Assembly: GCF_028553725.1 (NCBI RefSeq)
Contig: NZ_CP067124.1
Location: 558,001-622,000 of the forward strand
Source: Paracoccus alcaliphilus
GTDB taxonomy: Bacteria > Pseudomonadota > Alphaproteobacteria > Rhodobacterales > Rhodobacteraceae
Length of the DNA stretch: 64,000 nt
Direction: 5' to 3'
Part shown: positions 17,342-26,177 of the stretch, in pieces
How the letters are laid out: the number at the start of each line of letters is the position of its first letter
Position numbering within the stretch: position 1 is the stretch's first letter
Program-made: the position numbers and the translations under genes
The notes under the pieces: model-generated
What the model saw: only the letters and a program-made list of their open reading frames with translations
Databases searched by the model: none
Told to the model about the DNA's origin: nothing

Positions 17342-18395
17342 GGCGTTGTTGCAGAACTCCGTTTTCTGAGGGATTCACACTGCGAATCCAGTGGGCTAAG
17401 GGGCGAGTATGAGCAAGCCTGAGCCGACCCGCTACCGCACGATGAACTGGAAGTCCTACAACGATGCCTTGAAGCGGCGCGGGTCCCTTCTGATCTGGCT
17501 GGACAAGGACATGGTTTGGCGCGCACCCAAATCCGGATGCAATGGTCGGCCGCCGGTCTTCTCTGATGCCGCGATCCAGTTCTGCTTGATGGTGAAGGTT
17601 CTGTTCGGCCTGCCTCTGCGGCAAACGACAGGGATGGTGGCGAGCATCCTTTCGATGGCCGGGCTCGACTGGCGGGTGCCCGATTTCTCGACCCTGAGCC
17701 GCAGGCAGAAGCGCATCACGGTTCAGATCACGAGCCGCCGTGCGCCGGGGCCGCTGAACCTGCTGGTGGACAGCACCGGGATCAAGTTTCTTGGTGATGG
17801 GGAATGGCTTGCCCGCAAGCATGGCCCGCATCGCCGACGCCAATATCGTAAGGTTCATCTGGCGATGGACACGGCTACAGGTGACATCCGCGCCGTCGAA
17901 TTCACCTCAAGCCGTGAAGGCGACAGCCCTGTTCTGCCCGACCTGCTCAACCAGATCCCAGAGGATGAACAGATCGGCACCGTCACCGGCGACGGTGCCT
18001 TTGACACCCGACGCTGCCACACCGCGATCCTGGATCGAGGCGGCACCGCCATCATCCCGATCCGGAGGAATGGCCGTCTCTGGAAGGAGGATTGCCCCGC
18101 AGCCAGGGCGCGCAACGAGATCCTCCGGGCAACCCAGCGCTTGGGCAGGGCCATATGGAAGCGCTGGTCAGGTTATCACGTCCGAAGCAGGATCGAGGCA
18201 AGGATGCGCTGCCTCAAGGCCTTCGGTGAACGCATCTCATCACGAGACCCGGACCGCCAGACCGCCGAAATCCATATCCGCATCGCCCTCATGAACCGCT
18301 TCAATGCCCTCGGATCCGCCGAGATCAAACGCGTGGCATGAACTCAACGCGGAAAGGGAAAACTGCGCTCACACACTGACTTCTGCAACAACGCC
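17342..18395. mobile_element. IS5-family (IS903-type) insertion sequence, 1054 bp
   Basis: Inverted repeats GGCGTTGTTGCAGAA (left) and its complement TTCTGCAACAACGCC (right) bound the element. A perfect 9-bp direct repeat GACTCAACC flanks it (17333-17341 and 18396-18404), the size expected for the IS903 group. The transposase frame is intact, so the insertion looks complete and recent. Confidence 0.92.
17409..18341 (+). CDS. IS903-type IS5-family transposase
   Basis: A 310-residue DDE transposase: NDALKRRGSLLIWLDKDM near the N-terminus, then NLLVDSTGIKFLGDGEW (first Asp), GDGAFDTRRCHTAI (second Asp) and a C-terminal helix with RIEARMRCLKAFGERISSRD (Glu). It is intact and in one frame. It occupies nearly the whole element between the two inverted repeats. 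Confidence 0.9.
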   Translation: MSKPEPTRYRTMNWKSYNDALKRRGSLLIWLDKDMVWRAPKSGCNGRPPVFSDAAIQFCLMVKVLFGLPLRQTTGMVASILSMAGLDWRVPDFSTLSRRQKRITVQITSRRAPGPLNLLVDSTGIKFLGDGEWLARKHGPHRRRQYRKVHLAMDTATGDIRAVEFTSSREGDSPVLPDLLNQIPEDEQIGTVTGDGAFDTRRCHTAILDRGGTAIIPIRRNGRLWKEDCPAARARNEILRATQRLGRAIWKRWSGYHVRSRIEARMRCLKAFGERISSRDPDRQTAEIHIRIALMNRFNALGSAEIKRVA

Positions 18396-18627
18396 GACTC
18401 AACCCACGGAAGCAAGCCGGGTCCGGCCGGTCTCGCGCCTGCTCCGGGGTGCCGCTTCAAACTTCGCAAGTAGGCGGAACAAGGCTACTTGTTTGGCGTT
18501 CTTGTCGCGATGCAGCATCTGACGTCCCGCATCGCCATTTTTTTTGTAATTGCCTGAACAAGCGCTTTGGGAGGGAAATTCTTCCACTGCATCATCTATC
18601 TGTTCGTAAGCGGGAAGCGGAGACCGT

Positions 18628-18833
18628 TCAGGCCTTGTAGTTCCATGGCATGAGAGCGTCGATGTTTGCGCTTTGCCATTGCTTGGCAATGTGCTCCAAG
18701 GTCTGGGTAGCCACACGACGGGGTCGACGCTGTTCGTTTTGCAGGTCTGCAAGAGCGTGGAGATGGTGGCCCATGTCCGACCGCCGCCATCTGACCCGGC
18801 GAACAGGCTGTTCTTCCTCGTGATGGTCATCAC
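18628..18833 (-). pseudogene. IS66-family transposase, C-terminal fragment with frameshift
   Basis: The minus strand reads TRKNSLFAGSDGGGRTWATI then LLQTCKTNSVDPV, the conserved end of IS66 TnpC. It shifts frame and continues VATQTLEHIAKQWQ and NIDALMPWNYKA before the stop at 18628. The front of the gene is missing. It is an inactive remnant next to a recombinase module remnant. Confidence 0.8.
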
Positions 18834-18868
18834 CCGTTCATTCTGCCCATGTCGGGCAATTTGTTGAG

Positions 18869-19318
18869 GTGCATTACCGGTGGCACGCGCTCTTCGGCCG
18901 ACAGGTTCGGGTCGAGCGTGTCGACCGACGCAAGTCCGGTCAGTTTGTCCATATCGAGGTGCTGCCTGGCATCTTCATGGTCGTGGCCGCGTGGATGCTC
19001 GACCCGGCAGCTTGCACCGGCATGGTCCTCGGCACACCGCGCGTATCGCTCGCGGCCCTGTCGGATCTCGATGACCTTCTGAGTCGGCGCGGTCTTCGGC
19101 GAAGCTCTTCCGGTGATGTCATCGCCGGAAAGGAACAGACCGATGCAAGACCTGCCCACCGGGCCGTCGAGCCCCAGGCAACTGCAGATGCAGTTCGACT
19201 CGGAGCGGTTGCGCGGAATGAGCCCACGGGAGCGCCAGCAGGTATTGACGCGCCTGGCCATTTTGTTGGCCGAAGCGGGGGAACGAGCAAGTTGGAGCAA
19301 GACGATGATGGACCGTGA
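18869..19318 (+). pseudogene. DUF5372-like small protein of a recombinase module, remnant
   Basis: From a GTG at 18869 the frame reads HYRWHALFGRQVRVERVDRR and AAWMLDPAACTGMVLGTP. This resembles small proteins (DUF5372-type) encoded just upstream of large serine recombinases in mobile modules. The usual N-terminal residues before HYRWH are missing, and the frame runs on over the next gene, so the end is unreliable. The neighbour downstream is the N-terminus of such a recombinase. Confidence 0.55.
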
Positions 19319-19520
19319 TCTCTTTCCGCCGGCCATCCTGCAGCGCAAGGCGGTGGTCTATGTGCGCCAATCGACCCCGGCCCAGGTGGAGTTCAACACC
19401 GAGAGCCGGCGACGGCAATATGAACTGGTCGAAGTCGCGCGTCGTCGTGGTTTCCGGACCGTGGATGTGATCGACGACGATCTCGGCCGCTCTGCCAGCG
19501 GCATGGCGGCCCGAGCGCCG
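19305..19520 (+). pseudogene. large serine recombinase, N-terminal fragment
   Basis: The frame MMDRDLFPPAILQRKAVVY is followed by VRQSTPAQVEFNTESRRRQY and DDLGRSASGMAAR, the start of a serine recombinase catalytic domain (YVRQST contains the nucleophile Ser). An upstream in-frame stretch (MQFDSERLRGMSPRERQQV) matches the small accessory gene normally preceding it. The sequence breaks off after about 72 codons and joins the duplicated stress segment near 19520-19542. Confidence 0.75.
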
Positions 19521-19541
19521 ACGCGTACCCGTTGCTCTTAC

Positions 19542-19805
19542 CAGAAGGATAGCGACGCCAGCCCAGAAGAACGCCGATACGATATGGATTATCGCGCCGG
19601 GGGCAGTATGGGTGAGGTCCACATCTGCGATGGTAACCGCAGCCGGGCCATGCAGGACATTCGAGGTGGCGTTCAGCGGCATCCACGGCGCCACCCCCTC
19701 CATGACCGCCATCACGCCCAGAACCAACGCCGACAGGACCGCCGCAAAGCTGCCCGCAAGGGGCAGGGCAAGGCCGAGACCTGCCATCGGATTGCGGACC
19801 GTCAT
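19542..19805 (-). pseudogene. hypothetical membrane protein, 3'-truncated (copy of 3433-4047)
   Basis: It starts MTVRNPMAGLGLALPLAG and follows the copy at 3433-4047 for about 88 residues, to FFWAGVAILL. It then runs into the recombinase fragment in the opposite direction, so the second half of the protein is missing and replaced by junk. Its EcfG-type promoter (19834-19858) is intact. Confidence 0.75.
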
Positions 19806-19833
19806 GAGGATTCTCCTTCATTCGGGCGCCGTT

Positions 19834-19858
19834 AACCGCAAAACCCCCGATATGTTCC
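19834..19858 (-). promoter_or_regulatory. EcfG-type promoter, GGTT (duplicate)
   Basis: Minus strand: GGAAC 19858-19854, 16 bases, GGTT 19837-19834. Same as 4076-4100, now driving a truncated gene. Confidence 0.65.
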
Positions 19859-19937
19859 CGCATCACCGCCGGACGAAAAACTTCGCACGGGTTTTCGCGG
19901 GATGAGCCTCACGGATCAATTTTCGATGCGGCAGGCA

Positions 19938-19962
19938 GGAACATCCCGCTCGCTACCTTGTT
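19938..19962 (+). promoter_or_regulatory. EcfG-type promoter, TGTT (duplicate)
   Basis: GGAAC 19938-19942, 16 bases, TGTT 19959-19962, upstream of the second YciE-like gene. Same as 4180-4204. Confidence 0.7.
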
Positions 19963-20011
19963 GCTTTCACCGTCTGCCGCAGAAGGCGGCATGAGTTCAC
20001 AGGAGGATCCG

Positions 20012-20512
20012 ATGAAGACCAAGGCCCTTGATGACCTGTTTCATGACACGTTGCGGGATATCTATTACGCGGAACGCCAGATCCTGAAGGCCCTTCCGAA
20101 GATGGCGCGCGGCGCACAATCGGAGGAACTGCGTTCGGCCTTCGAGGCGCATCGCGAGGAGACCGAAGTGCATGTCGAGCGGCTGCAGAACGTGTTCGAG
20201 TTGATCGGCAAACGCCCTCGCGGGAAGACCTGTCCGGCTATTGATGGGATCATTGAGGAGGGCGAGGAGATACTGGAATCTTTCAAGGGTTCTCTGGCGC
20301 TGGATGCGGGGCTGGTGTCGGCGGCGCAGGCGGTCGAACATTACGAGATCACCCGTTACGGCACACTGAAGCGGTGGGCGGAGGTATTGGGCATGAAAGA
20401 GGCGGCTGCGCTGCTGTCAAGCACTCTGGACGAAGAGTCGGCTGCGGATGAAAAGTTGACCGGCATTGCCGACAAGACGGCCAATCCCGAAGCTGCCGAG
20501 CCGGTTGAATAA
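20012..20512 (+). CDS. YciE-type (DUF892) ferritin-like protein, copy 2
   Basis: A 166-residue protein nearly identical to the one at 4253-4750; it differs at a handful of residues and ends with one extra Glu. The start at 20012 is set by AGGAGG 8 bases upstream. It keeps the EcfG-type promoter. Unlike copy 1, whose own terminator follows, this copy runs directly into a PfpI-family gene 49 bases on, so the two may be co-transcribed. Confidence 0.85.
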   Translation: MKTKALDDLFHDTLRDIYYAERQILKALPKMARGAQSEELRSAFEAHREETEVHVERLQNVFELIGKRPRGKTCPAIDGIIEEGEEILESFKGSLALDAGLVSAAQAVEHYEITRYGTLKRWAEVLGMKEAAALLSSTLDEESAADEKLTGIADKTANPEAAEPVE

Positions 20513-20561
20513 TTCCCGCCGCAAAACTCTGTCGATTTCATGGTCATCAAAGGAACACGCC

Positions 20562-21113
20562 ATGCCAAAGATTTCCGAAGCAAGGATCCTGATCCTCGCC
20601 ACCGACGGTTTCGAGCAATCCGAATTGGAAGTGCCTCGCGACCAGTTGCGCGAAGCCGGGGCGACGGTAGAGATTGTCTCGCCCGATGGCGAAAGCATCC
20701 GTGGCTGGCAGGATGGCGATTGGGGGCAGTTGGTTTCAGTGGATCTGGCTCTGGCCGGGGTGGATGTTTCGTCTTATGATGGAATTGTTCTGCCCGGTGG
20801 CCAGATCAACCCCGACAAGCTGCGCATGGAGGCAACTGCGGTCGATCTGGTGCGGCGGTTTCACGACGGCGGTAAAGTGGTCGCAGCCATTTGCCATGGT
20901 CCTTGGTTGCTGGTCGAAGCCGACCGAGTTCGGGGTCGTAATGTGACGTCCTATAAATCCATCCGGACGGATCTGGAAAATGCCGGCGGACTATGGTCCG
21001 ATAATGAGGTTGTTACGGATCAGCGTATTATCACCTCTCGCAGCCCCGACGATCTGGATGCCTTCTGCGCCTGCATAATAGAGGTGATCGAGGAAGGTGA
21101 AGAAAACGGATAG
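20562..21113 (+). CDS. DJ-1/PfpI-family protein (YhbO-like)
   Basis: A 183-residue protein of the DJ-1/PfpI superfamily. It has ILILATDGFEQSELEVP with the family's acidic residue, YDGIVLPGGQINPDKLR, and the nucleophile elbow VVAAICHGPWLLVEA with Cys at about 107 followed by His. Members act as glyoxalases or deglycases or in stress protection. The start at 20562 was chosen over the longer frame, which overlaps the YciE-like gene. Position behind a GSR gene suggests stress induction. Confidence 0.85.
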   Translation: MPKISEARILILATDGFEQSELEVPRDQLREAGATVEIVSPDGESIRGWQDGDWGQLVSVDLALAGVDVSSYDGIVLPGGQINPDKLRMEATAVDLVRRFHDGGKVVAAICHGPWLLVEADRVRGRNVTSYKSIRTDLENAGGLWSDNEVVTDQRIITSRSPDDLDAFCACIIEVIEEGEENG

Positions 21114-21164
21114 GATATGCCGAAGGCGCAAGCCTTGCCTGGCCAATGCACCAGAGGAACCCAT

Positions 21165-21638
21165 ATGGATCTTGGACGAGCCATGGAAATCGCCGCCGCT
21201 GCCCATGAGGGGCAAACCGACAAGGCGGGTGATCCGTATATTTTGCATCCTCTGCGGGTCATGGCGGCATGTAAGGGCGACGCGGCGCAGATCGTGGCCG
21301 TGCTGCACGACGTGGTCGAGGATAGCGACTGGACTCTGGAAGCCTTGCGAGCGGAGGGATTGCCGGACGATCTGGTCGCTGCACTGGACGCCGTGACGCG
21401 GCGCGACGCCGAGGATTACTTCGATTTTGTATGCCGGGCGGGACAAAGCGAAATCGGGCGCGCAGTAAAGATCGCGGATCTGCGCGACAATCTGGAAATC
21501 AGCCGCATCGAGAAACCCACCGACAAGGACGAGCGGCGGTGCGAGAAATACCGCCAGGCGCTGCAAATCCTCAAAGCATCGCCGGATGACCCGGCGCAAA
21601 CAGCTTTGTCAGCGGCGGTAATCGTCAAGCATAAGTAG
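21165..21638 (+). CDS. HD-domain protein, SpoT/MESH1-like hydrolase domain
   Basis: A 157-residue stand-alone HD phosphohydrolase. HD-type metal motifs are visible: DPYILHPLRVM (His), IVAVLHDVVEDSDW (His-Asp) and VKIADLRDNLEIS (Asp). This layout is that of the (p)ppGpp hydrolase domain of SpoT and of small alarmone hydrolases, so ppGpp breakdown is a reasonable inference, though other nucleotides are possible. Start at 21165 with AGAGGAA upstream. It lies after the PfpI gene in the same direction. Confidence 0.75.
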   Translation: MDLGRAMEIAAAAHEGQTDKAGDPYILHPLRVMAACKGDAAQIVAVLHDVVEDSDWTLEALRAEGLPDDLVAALDAVTRRDAEDYFDFVCRAGQSEIGRAVKIADLRDNLEISRIEKPTDKDERRCEKYRQALQILKASPDDPAQTALSAAVIVKHK

Positions 21639-21670
21639 CCATTCATCTCCGTCCTTTTCTGAACCACCTG

Positions 21671-21695
21671 GGAACCTTTCCTCTGAAGCAGCGTT
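21671..21695 (+). promoter_or_regulatory. orphan EcfG-type promoter, CGTT
   Basis: GGAAC 21671-21675, 16 bases, CGTT 21692-21695: a perfect match. No ORF starts within the next 100 bases; a terminator follows at 21748. See the candidate ncRNA. Confidence 0.65.
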
Positions 21696-21701
21696 CTGCC
21701 C

Positions 21702-21779
21702 TCGACGCGCCTGAGTGGAACCCTGCGTGTCACTCCACCACCCCAGACCCCTGTGTCGATTCCCGGCGCAGGGGTTTTC
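21702..21779 (+). ncRNA. candidate EcfG-dependent small RNA, about 78 nt
   Basis: Predicted from an orphan consensus EcfG promoter and a Rho-independent terminator 80 bases further on. The transcript would contain a small 5' hairpin (GAGTG pairs with CACTC), an unpaired C-rich stretch (CCACCACCCCAGA) and the terminator stem CCCCTG/CAGGGG followed by TTTT. C-rich exposed loops are typical of alphaproteobacterial regulatory RNAs, and the sigma-T-dependent GsrN RNA of Caulobacter is a precedent for an sRNA in this response. Existence is inference. Confidence 0.45.
21748..21779 (+). terminator. Rho-independent terminator of the candidate sRNA
   Basis: CCCCTG at 21748-21753, CAGGGG at 21769-21774, then TTTTCT. 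The stem is short but GC-rich, with a T run. Confidence 0.55.
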
Positions 21780-22015
21780 TTGTGGCGGCTCACGCCGCGC
21801 CCCTGTTCCCGCGTTCCAGAGGTCGTCATCGAGGATGCGCAGCTCAGGCGCTTCCTGAATGACCCATTCTGATTCCGGGTTGCCACAGCATATGGAAAAT
21901 ACTGGCGGGAACGCGCATGAAATGGCCTGTGGTGCCAGTCGCGCGGCATCGCTGACATCCCTTGTTTGCTAGGACAGTACCGGCTATATGTCAGGATATA
22001 ATACGGAGGCCAGCC

Positions 22016-22318
22016 ATGAGCAATGCCGCACAGAAGAGAGCGATCGAGAATTACCGGACACGCCTGACGCAGCGTGGCTTCAAGCGTTTCGAGGTTCTGG
22101 CGCTGGAAGCCGACCGTGAGTTGATCCGGTCGCTTGCCCGGCATCTGGCCGAGGAGGGGCCGGGAGCGGAAGAAGCCCGGCAGACCGTCAAGGCTCTGGT
22201 TGCCGGCGAGCCGCCGAAATCTGGGGACATTCTGTCGGCCTTGCGCCGCTCGCCTCTGGTCGGCGCCGATCTCGATCTGTCGCGCCCGCGCGAGGAAGGG
22301 CGCCGGGTCGACCTGTGA
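22016..22318 (+). CDS. antitoxin of a VapC-type toxin-antitoxin pair
   Basis: A 100-residue protein (SNAAQKRAIENYRTRLTQRG, FKRFEVLALEADRELIRSLA) with a central helical region and a C-terminal polar tail, ending GRRVDL. It overlaps the downstream PIN-domain toxin by 4 bases, the normal coupling of antitoxin and toxin. The N-terminal half would bind DNA and the C-terminal half the toxin; this is inferred from position and not from a known fold. An AT-rich stretch with TATAATAC lies upstream. Confidence 0.75.
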   Translation: MSNAAQKRAIENYRTRLTQRGFKRFEVLALEADRELIRSLARHLAEEGPGAEEARQTVKALVAGEPPKSGDILSALRRSPLVGADLDLSRPREEGRRVDL

Positions 22319-22746
22319 CGCGCTACCTCCTCGATACGAACATCATTAGTAATATCGTCAAGCCGCAACCGTCGGAATCGCTACTGGCGTGGTGGGCGGA
22401 GCAACGCGACGAAAATCTGTTCATCGCCTCGTTGACCATCGCTGAAATCCGGCGTGGCGTTCTCGAAAAGCCACGCGGCAAGAAGCGCGATGCTCTCGAT
22501 GCCTGGTTTTCGGGACCGGAGGGGCCGCAGGAGCTGTTCGCCGGCCGCATTCTTTCGTTCGATGACAAAGCGGGCCTGATCTGGGCGCGTTTGATGGCAG
22601 ACGGCAAGGCGGCTGGACGTCCGCACAGCGCTCTCGACATGATCATCGCTTCTGTCGCAGGTGCAAACGACTGTATTGTCGTTACGGACAACGAGAAGGA
22701 CTTTGCCGGGCTGGAATTCGTCAATCCGCTGCGTGCGGTGGAATGA
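22315..22746 (+). CDS. vapC: PIN-domain ribonuclease toxin (VapC-type)
   Basis: A 143-residue PIN domain with the acidic residues in place: YLLDTNIISNIV (Asp 7), SLTIAEIRRGV (Glu), SFDDKAGLIWARLMADGK and CIVVTDNEKDFAGL (Asp residues near the end). VapC toxins cut tRNA or rRNA at defined sites when the antitoxin is lost, stabilising plasmids. GTG start at 22315, overlapping the antitoxin stop. The pair is a likely addiction module of this replicon. Confidence 0.88.
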   Translation: MTRYLLDTNIISNIVKPQPSESLLAWWAEQRDENLFIASLTIAEIRRGVLEKPRGKKRDALDAWFSGPEGPQELFAGRILSFDDKAGLIWARLMADGKAAGRPHSALDMIIASVAGANDCIVVTDNEKDFAGLEFVNPLRAVE

Positions 22747-23097
22747 TCCCCGACAGGCCGGGATCAAGAACGGGTTCGTGCCATTTGCGTGCTACGCCGA
22801 GCCAGCGGTCCACGAACGCCTGACACTCGGGCTTTCCGAAGCGGAGCTGGAACTTATAGAGGCGATTGACCACCTGGCGCATCAGATCGCGCATCTCGTC
22901 GTCGTCAATACGCGAAAGCTCTTGCCATGGATTTGGTTGCCGTCGGCATCGACGACAAAAACATCGGAGAAATTTCCGGCATTCGTTACCGGCACTCGCC
23001 CCGCATGGATGTTCTCCAGCATGGTGTTGCGGACGCAGATCATCGCCATCGCCTTGGCGAGTTGAGCCGCAATCTTCTCCTCGTCCCGCCGCCTCAT
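22731..23097 (-). pseudogene. hypothetical protein with a one-base deletion
   Basis: The minus strand reads [19 protein letters not shown], then NMLENIHAG-like sequence (NTMLENIHAGRVPV) and DADGNQIH. At about 22925 the frame changes and continues ELSRIDDDEMRDLMRQVVN, RLYKFQLRFGKPE and ARKWHEPVLDPG to a stop at 22731, inside the vapC 3' end. Restoring one C would give a coherent protein of about 122 residues. The family is unknown to me; similar small genes lie beside SOS polymerase genes. Confidence 0.5.
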
Positions 23098-23118
23098 CCG
23101 GCCACTCCCGTTTGGTTT

Positions 23119-23364
23119 TTACTGGCCCGGCAGACCAAGGCTGAGTTGCCGGGTATCGTCTTCGTCCCTTTCCGGCTCCAATGAGGATAGCGTCGCGCCA
23201 AGAAGCCGCACACCCTTTTTGACCGGGAACAGCGGCTCCAGAAGCACCGACGCGATTCCGACGAGTTCCTCCACTCCGCGCAATCCGCGCTCGTTAGTCC
23301 GGCTGCGGGTGATCTGCTGGAAGTCGGCATATTTGACCTTGAGTGTCACAGTGCGGCCGGTCAA
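23119..23364 (-). pseudogene. dinB: DNA polymerase IV (DinB), C-terminal fragment
   Basis: The 81-residue frame [19 protein letters not shown], then [19 protein letters not shown], is the little-finger domain and tail of Y-family polymerase IV. The catalytic palm is absent. It begins abruptly back to back with the start of a dnaE2 fragment at 23369, a junction that native loci do not show, so a deletion or recombination between two SOS-polymerase genes is likely. Confidence 0.8.
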
Positions 23365-23368
23365 CCCC

Positions 23369-23524
23369 TTGAGCGCACCTCGCTATGCCGAGCTACAGGT
23401 GACGTCGCAGTTTTCCTTCCTGCGCGGGGCGTCCTCGGCCGAGGAGCTGTTCGCGACTGCGGCGGCGATGGGGATAGAGGCGCTGGCAGTCACGGATCGC
23501 AATACGTTGGCCACCCTGCCCTGA
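23369..23524 (+). pseudogene. dnaE2: error-prone DNA polymerase DnaE2, N-terminal fragment
   Basis: From a TTG at 23369: [40 protein letters not shown], then a stop at 23524. This is the start of the PHP domain of DnaE2, an SOS translesion polymerase of over 1000 residues. Only about 50 residues remain. Confidence 0.8.
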
Positions 23525-24002
23525 CTCGCTATTCCCGCTTTTCCTTCTTGGCATCAATTCTCAGCGCAAATCAACTCGCTTTGGCGACGCCGTGAATGCC
23601 GAGGACAGCAGCTGACATGAAACCCGCTTGCGGGCAGCGTGGGCAGTGTTGATGACGCGCAGCAGGCCGGCCGAAGGACGTGACAGCAGCGTGACTTCCA
23701 CTCCGCAAGCAAGGCAGCCGCAGATCGATTCAGGATGAACCCTCGTCATATCGCAGCCGCGCTGGCCCACGGTCCAGCGCGTCACGAGCATGGGCAGCAA
23801 GATCTGTCCCAATGCAGCCGGAGCTTAGCGATCTTGTCCGCTGGTTACCGCAAAGGACCACGATATCTTCGGCGGCCAAAAGGATGGCCGCGAGATGCCG
23901 GTAGTGATCGCTAGAACCGCGTCAGATCGTCCGGTGCGACGGCCAGCAGTTGAGAGTCTAGGAACGCCGCGTCACGGTGACGGCTGACAGGATCGGCTGA
24001 CA
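23525..24002. other. about 480 bp without a recognisable gene
   Basis: Short frames only. One minus-strand frame at 23561-23812 has a Cys-rich stretch (CDMTRVHPESICGCLACG) that may be a transposase remnant, but I cannot place it. No EcfG-type element or terminator was seen. Confidence 0.4.
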
Positions 24003-26177
24003 TCACAGGTCCAGCCCCGCAATGATCTTGTCCGGCGTCGCGGGCAGGTCGCGCACCCGGACGCCGCAGGCATTGTGGATTGCGTTCAGCACCGCTGCCC
24101 CTGCACCGCAAATCCCCAGTTCCCCCAATCCCTTGGCCTGTAGCGGACCGACATAGGCATCGCGCTCCGGCAGGAAATGCACCTCCAGCGGCGGTACATC
24201 GGCATGGCAGGGGATGTGGTATTCGGCAAGATCGCGGCTGACGGCATGGCCGTCCCGGGGATCATGCTCCATCGCTTCGGTCAGAGCGATGCCAATGCCG
24301 AATGTCATACCGCCAAGGCATTGCGAACGTGCGGTCTTTTCGTTCAGAACCCGGCCGCAGGCGAACACGCCCAGCATCCGCCGCACCCGCGCCTCTCCAG
24401 TCCAGCGATTGACCGCAACCTCGGCCCAATGGCTGCCCCATGTGGCCTGACGGACGGATTTTTCGGTCTTGCCAGGTTGCAGATGACCCTCTGCGCCGAT
24501 CGGGCTGTCGATCAGGTCGGACAGGGATTTTGCTACATTGCCCGCGCGTGCCACACCATCATGCAAGGACAGGTCGGTTTCGTCACATCCCATCTTGGCC
24601 GCAATTTGCCGCCGGATGTCCTCGCACGCCAGATAGACCGAGTTTCCGCTGGAGGCCGCGCCAAACGAACCGCCAGATCCTGCGGCGGGCGGGAAATCGG
24701 TGTCGCCTAGCCGGACCTCGACACGGTCGGTCGGCAAGCCCAGCATCTCGGCCGCAAGCTGGCCGAGAATGGTATAGGTGCCAGTGCCGATATCGGTCAT
24801 ATCGGTTTCGACGATGGCCCGGCAGTCGGGGTGCAAGGTGACTTTGGCGCGGGACTCGATCAGCATATTGACGCGCACTGCCGCAGCGACCCCCATCCCG
24901 ATCATCCATTCGCCCTGCACCTGCTGTCCCGTGGGGCGGCGTTCCGACCAGCCAAAGCGTTCGGCGCCGACCCGCAGGGCCTCGGCCAGCTTGTTGCTGG
25001 AGTAAGGGCGTCCGCTCACGGGCTCGGCGTCGGGGATATTGCGCAGGCGCAGTTCAACCGGGTCTATTCCTGCGGCTTCGGCCAGTTCGTCCATCGCGCA
25101 TTCGAACACGGTGACACCCACAGCCTCACCGGGGGCGCGGACGGACCCTGCGCAGCCGCGGTGGATATGCGCGACGGCGTGGACAATCTGGCGATGCGCG
25201 GCTTCATAGGTAAAGGGTGTGGCTTGCGTCACGGGTTCCGAAAACTGCGTGCCGGGCAAGTTGGAGACCAGCACGTCGTGGCCGATACCCGTCATGCGGC
25301 CATCGGCGTCGCAGGCCAGCCGTACGCGCTGCCGCGTTTCAGACCGGCGATGGGCAAGGTCGAACACCTGCTGCCGGGTCATCGCCACCTTGACGGGGCG
25401 GCCCAATTGCTTGGCGGCGATGGCGGCAGCAACAGCCTCGGCGTTGATGCCCAGTTTCGATCCGAAACCGCCGCCGACATAGGGGGCCAGCAATCTCAGC
25501 TTGTCGGGCTTGATCCCGAGCGCATCGGCCATCTGCGCGCGGTTCGAGGACAGCATTTGCAGACCGGCCCGGATCGTCAGGTGATCGCCGTCCCATTCGG
25601 CGACGGCGGCATGTGGCTCCATCGCGGCGGCCATCTGGGACGGGGTGTGCCACACCGCGTCCACGGAAACGGCGGCATCCCGCATGGCCTGAGCCAGATC
25701 GCCGGTGTTCGATTGTTTTTTGGGGGGCAGTTCGGGCTTGACCGCATTCGGGTCCACGACCGCAGTCTCTGCCGAATAGCGCACAGACAGGTTTTGCGCC
25801 GCATTGGTCGCAGCCTCAAAGCTGTCGGCCACGACCAGCGCAATGGCCTGACCCATATACTCGACCTGATCCGGGCCTGCCTTCGGACCTTTCTGATCCA
25901 TTCCCTGCGAGGCATAACGGATCATGCGCGGATCATGAATGACGGCCAACGCGCCCGGCGCGTCACCGATGTCCAGAACCCTGCCTGCGGGAATGGAAGC
26001 CTGCACCAGAACGCCATAGGCTATCTTATCCGGCCGCACCTCGGCTGCGTAAGCCGCGCGGCCCGTCACCTTCAGCGGGCCCTCCAGCCGATTGAGCGGT
26101 TGGCCCAGAACGCCCTGCACCATATGGTCCAGCCGGTTGTCGTGGTCGGGCTTATCGACTTTCAGATGACGGGTCAT
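24003..26177 (-). CDS. paoC: molybdopterin-binding subunit of a PaoC-type aldehyde oxidoreductase
   Basis: A 724-residue xanthine-dehydrogenase-family large subunit. It starts [21 protein letters not shown] (the family's RxDGxxKVTG-type opening) and has [24 protein letters not shown] and near the C-terminus [21 protein letters not shown] with the conserved Glu. It would hold molybdenum-molybdopterin cytosine dinucleotide and oxidise aldehydes. It overlaps the FAD subunit by 4 bases. I see no paoD/XdhC maturation gene beside it, so maturation must come from elsewhere. Confidence 0.88.
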   Translation of the reverse strand: MTRHLKVDKPDHDNRLDHMVQGVLGQPLNRLEGPLKVTGRAAYAAEVRPDKIAYGVLVQASIPAGRVLDIGDAPGALAVIHDPRMIRYASQGMDQKGPKAGPDQVEYMGQAIALVVADSFEAATNAAQNLSVRYSAETAVVDPNAVKPELPPKKQSNTGDLAQAMRDAAVSVDAVWHTPSQMAAAMEPHAAVAEWDGDHLTIRAGLQMLSSNRAQMADALGIKPDKLRLLAPYVGGGFGSKLGINAEAVAAAIAAKQLGRPVKVAMTRQQVFDLAHRRSETRQRVRLACDADGRMTGIGHDVLVSNLPGTQFSEPVTQATPFTYEAAHRQIVHAVAHIHRGCAGSVRAPGEAVGVTVFECAMDELAEAAGIDPVELRLRNIPDAEPVSGRPYSSNKLAEALRVGAERFGWSERRPTGQQVQGEWMIGMGVAAAVRVNMLIESRAKVTLHPDCRAIVETDMTDIGTGTYTILGQLAAEMLGLPTDRVEVRLGDTDFPPAAGSGGSFGAASSGNSVYLACEDIRRQIAAKMGCDETDLSLHDGVARAGNVAKSLSDLIDSPIGAEGHLQPGKTEKSVRQATWGSHWAEVAVNRWTGEARVRRMLGVFACGRVLNEKTARSQCLGGMTFGIGIALTEAMEHDPRDGHAVSRDLAEYHIPCHADVPPLEVHFLPERDAYVGPLQAKGLGELGICGAGAAVLNAIHNACGVRVRDLPATPDKIIAGLDL

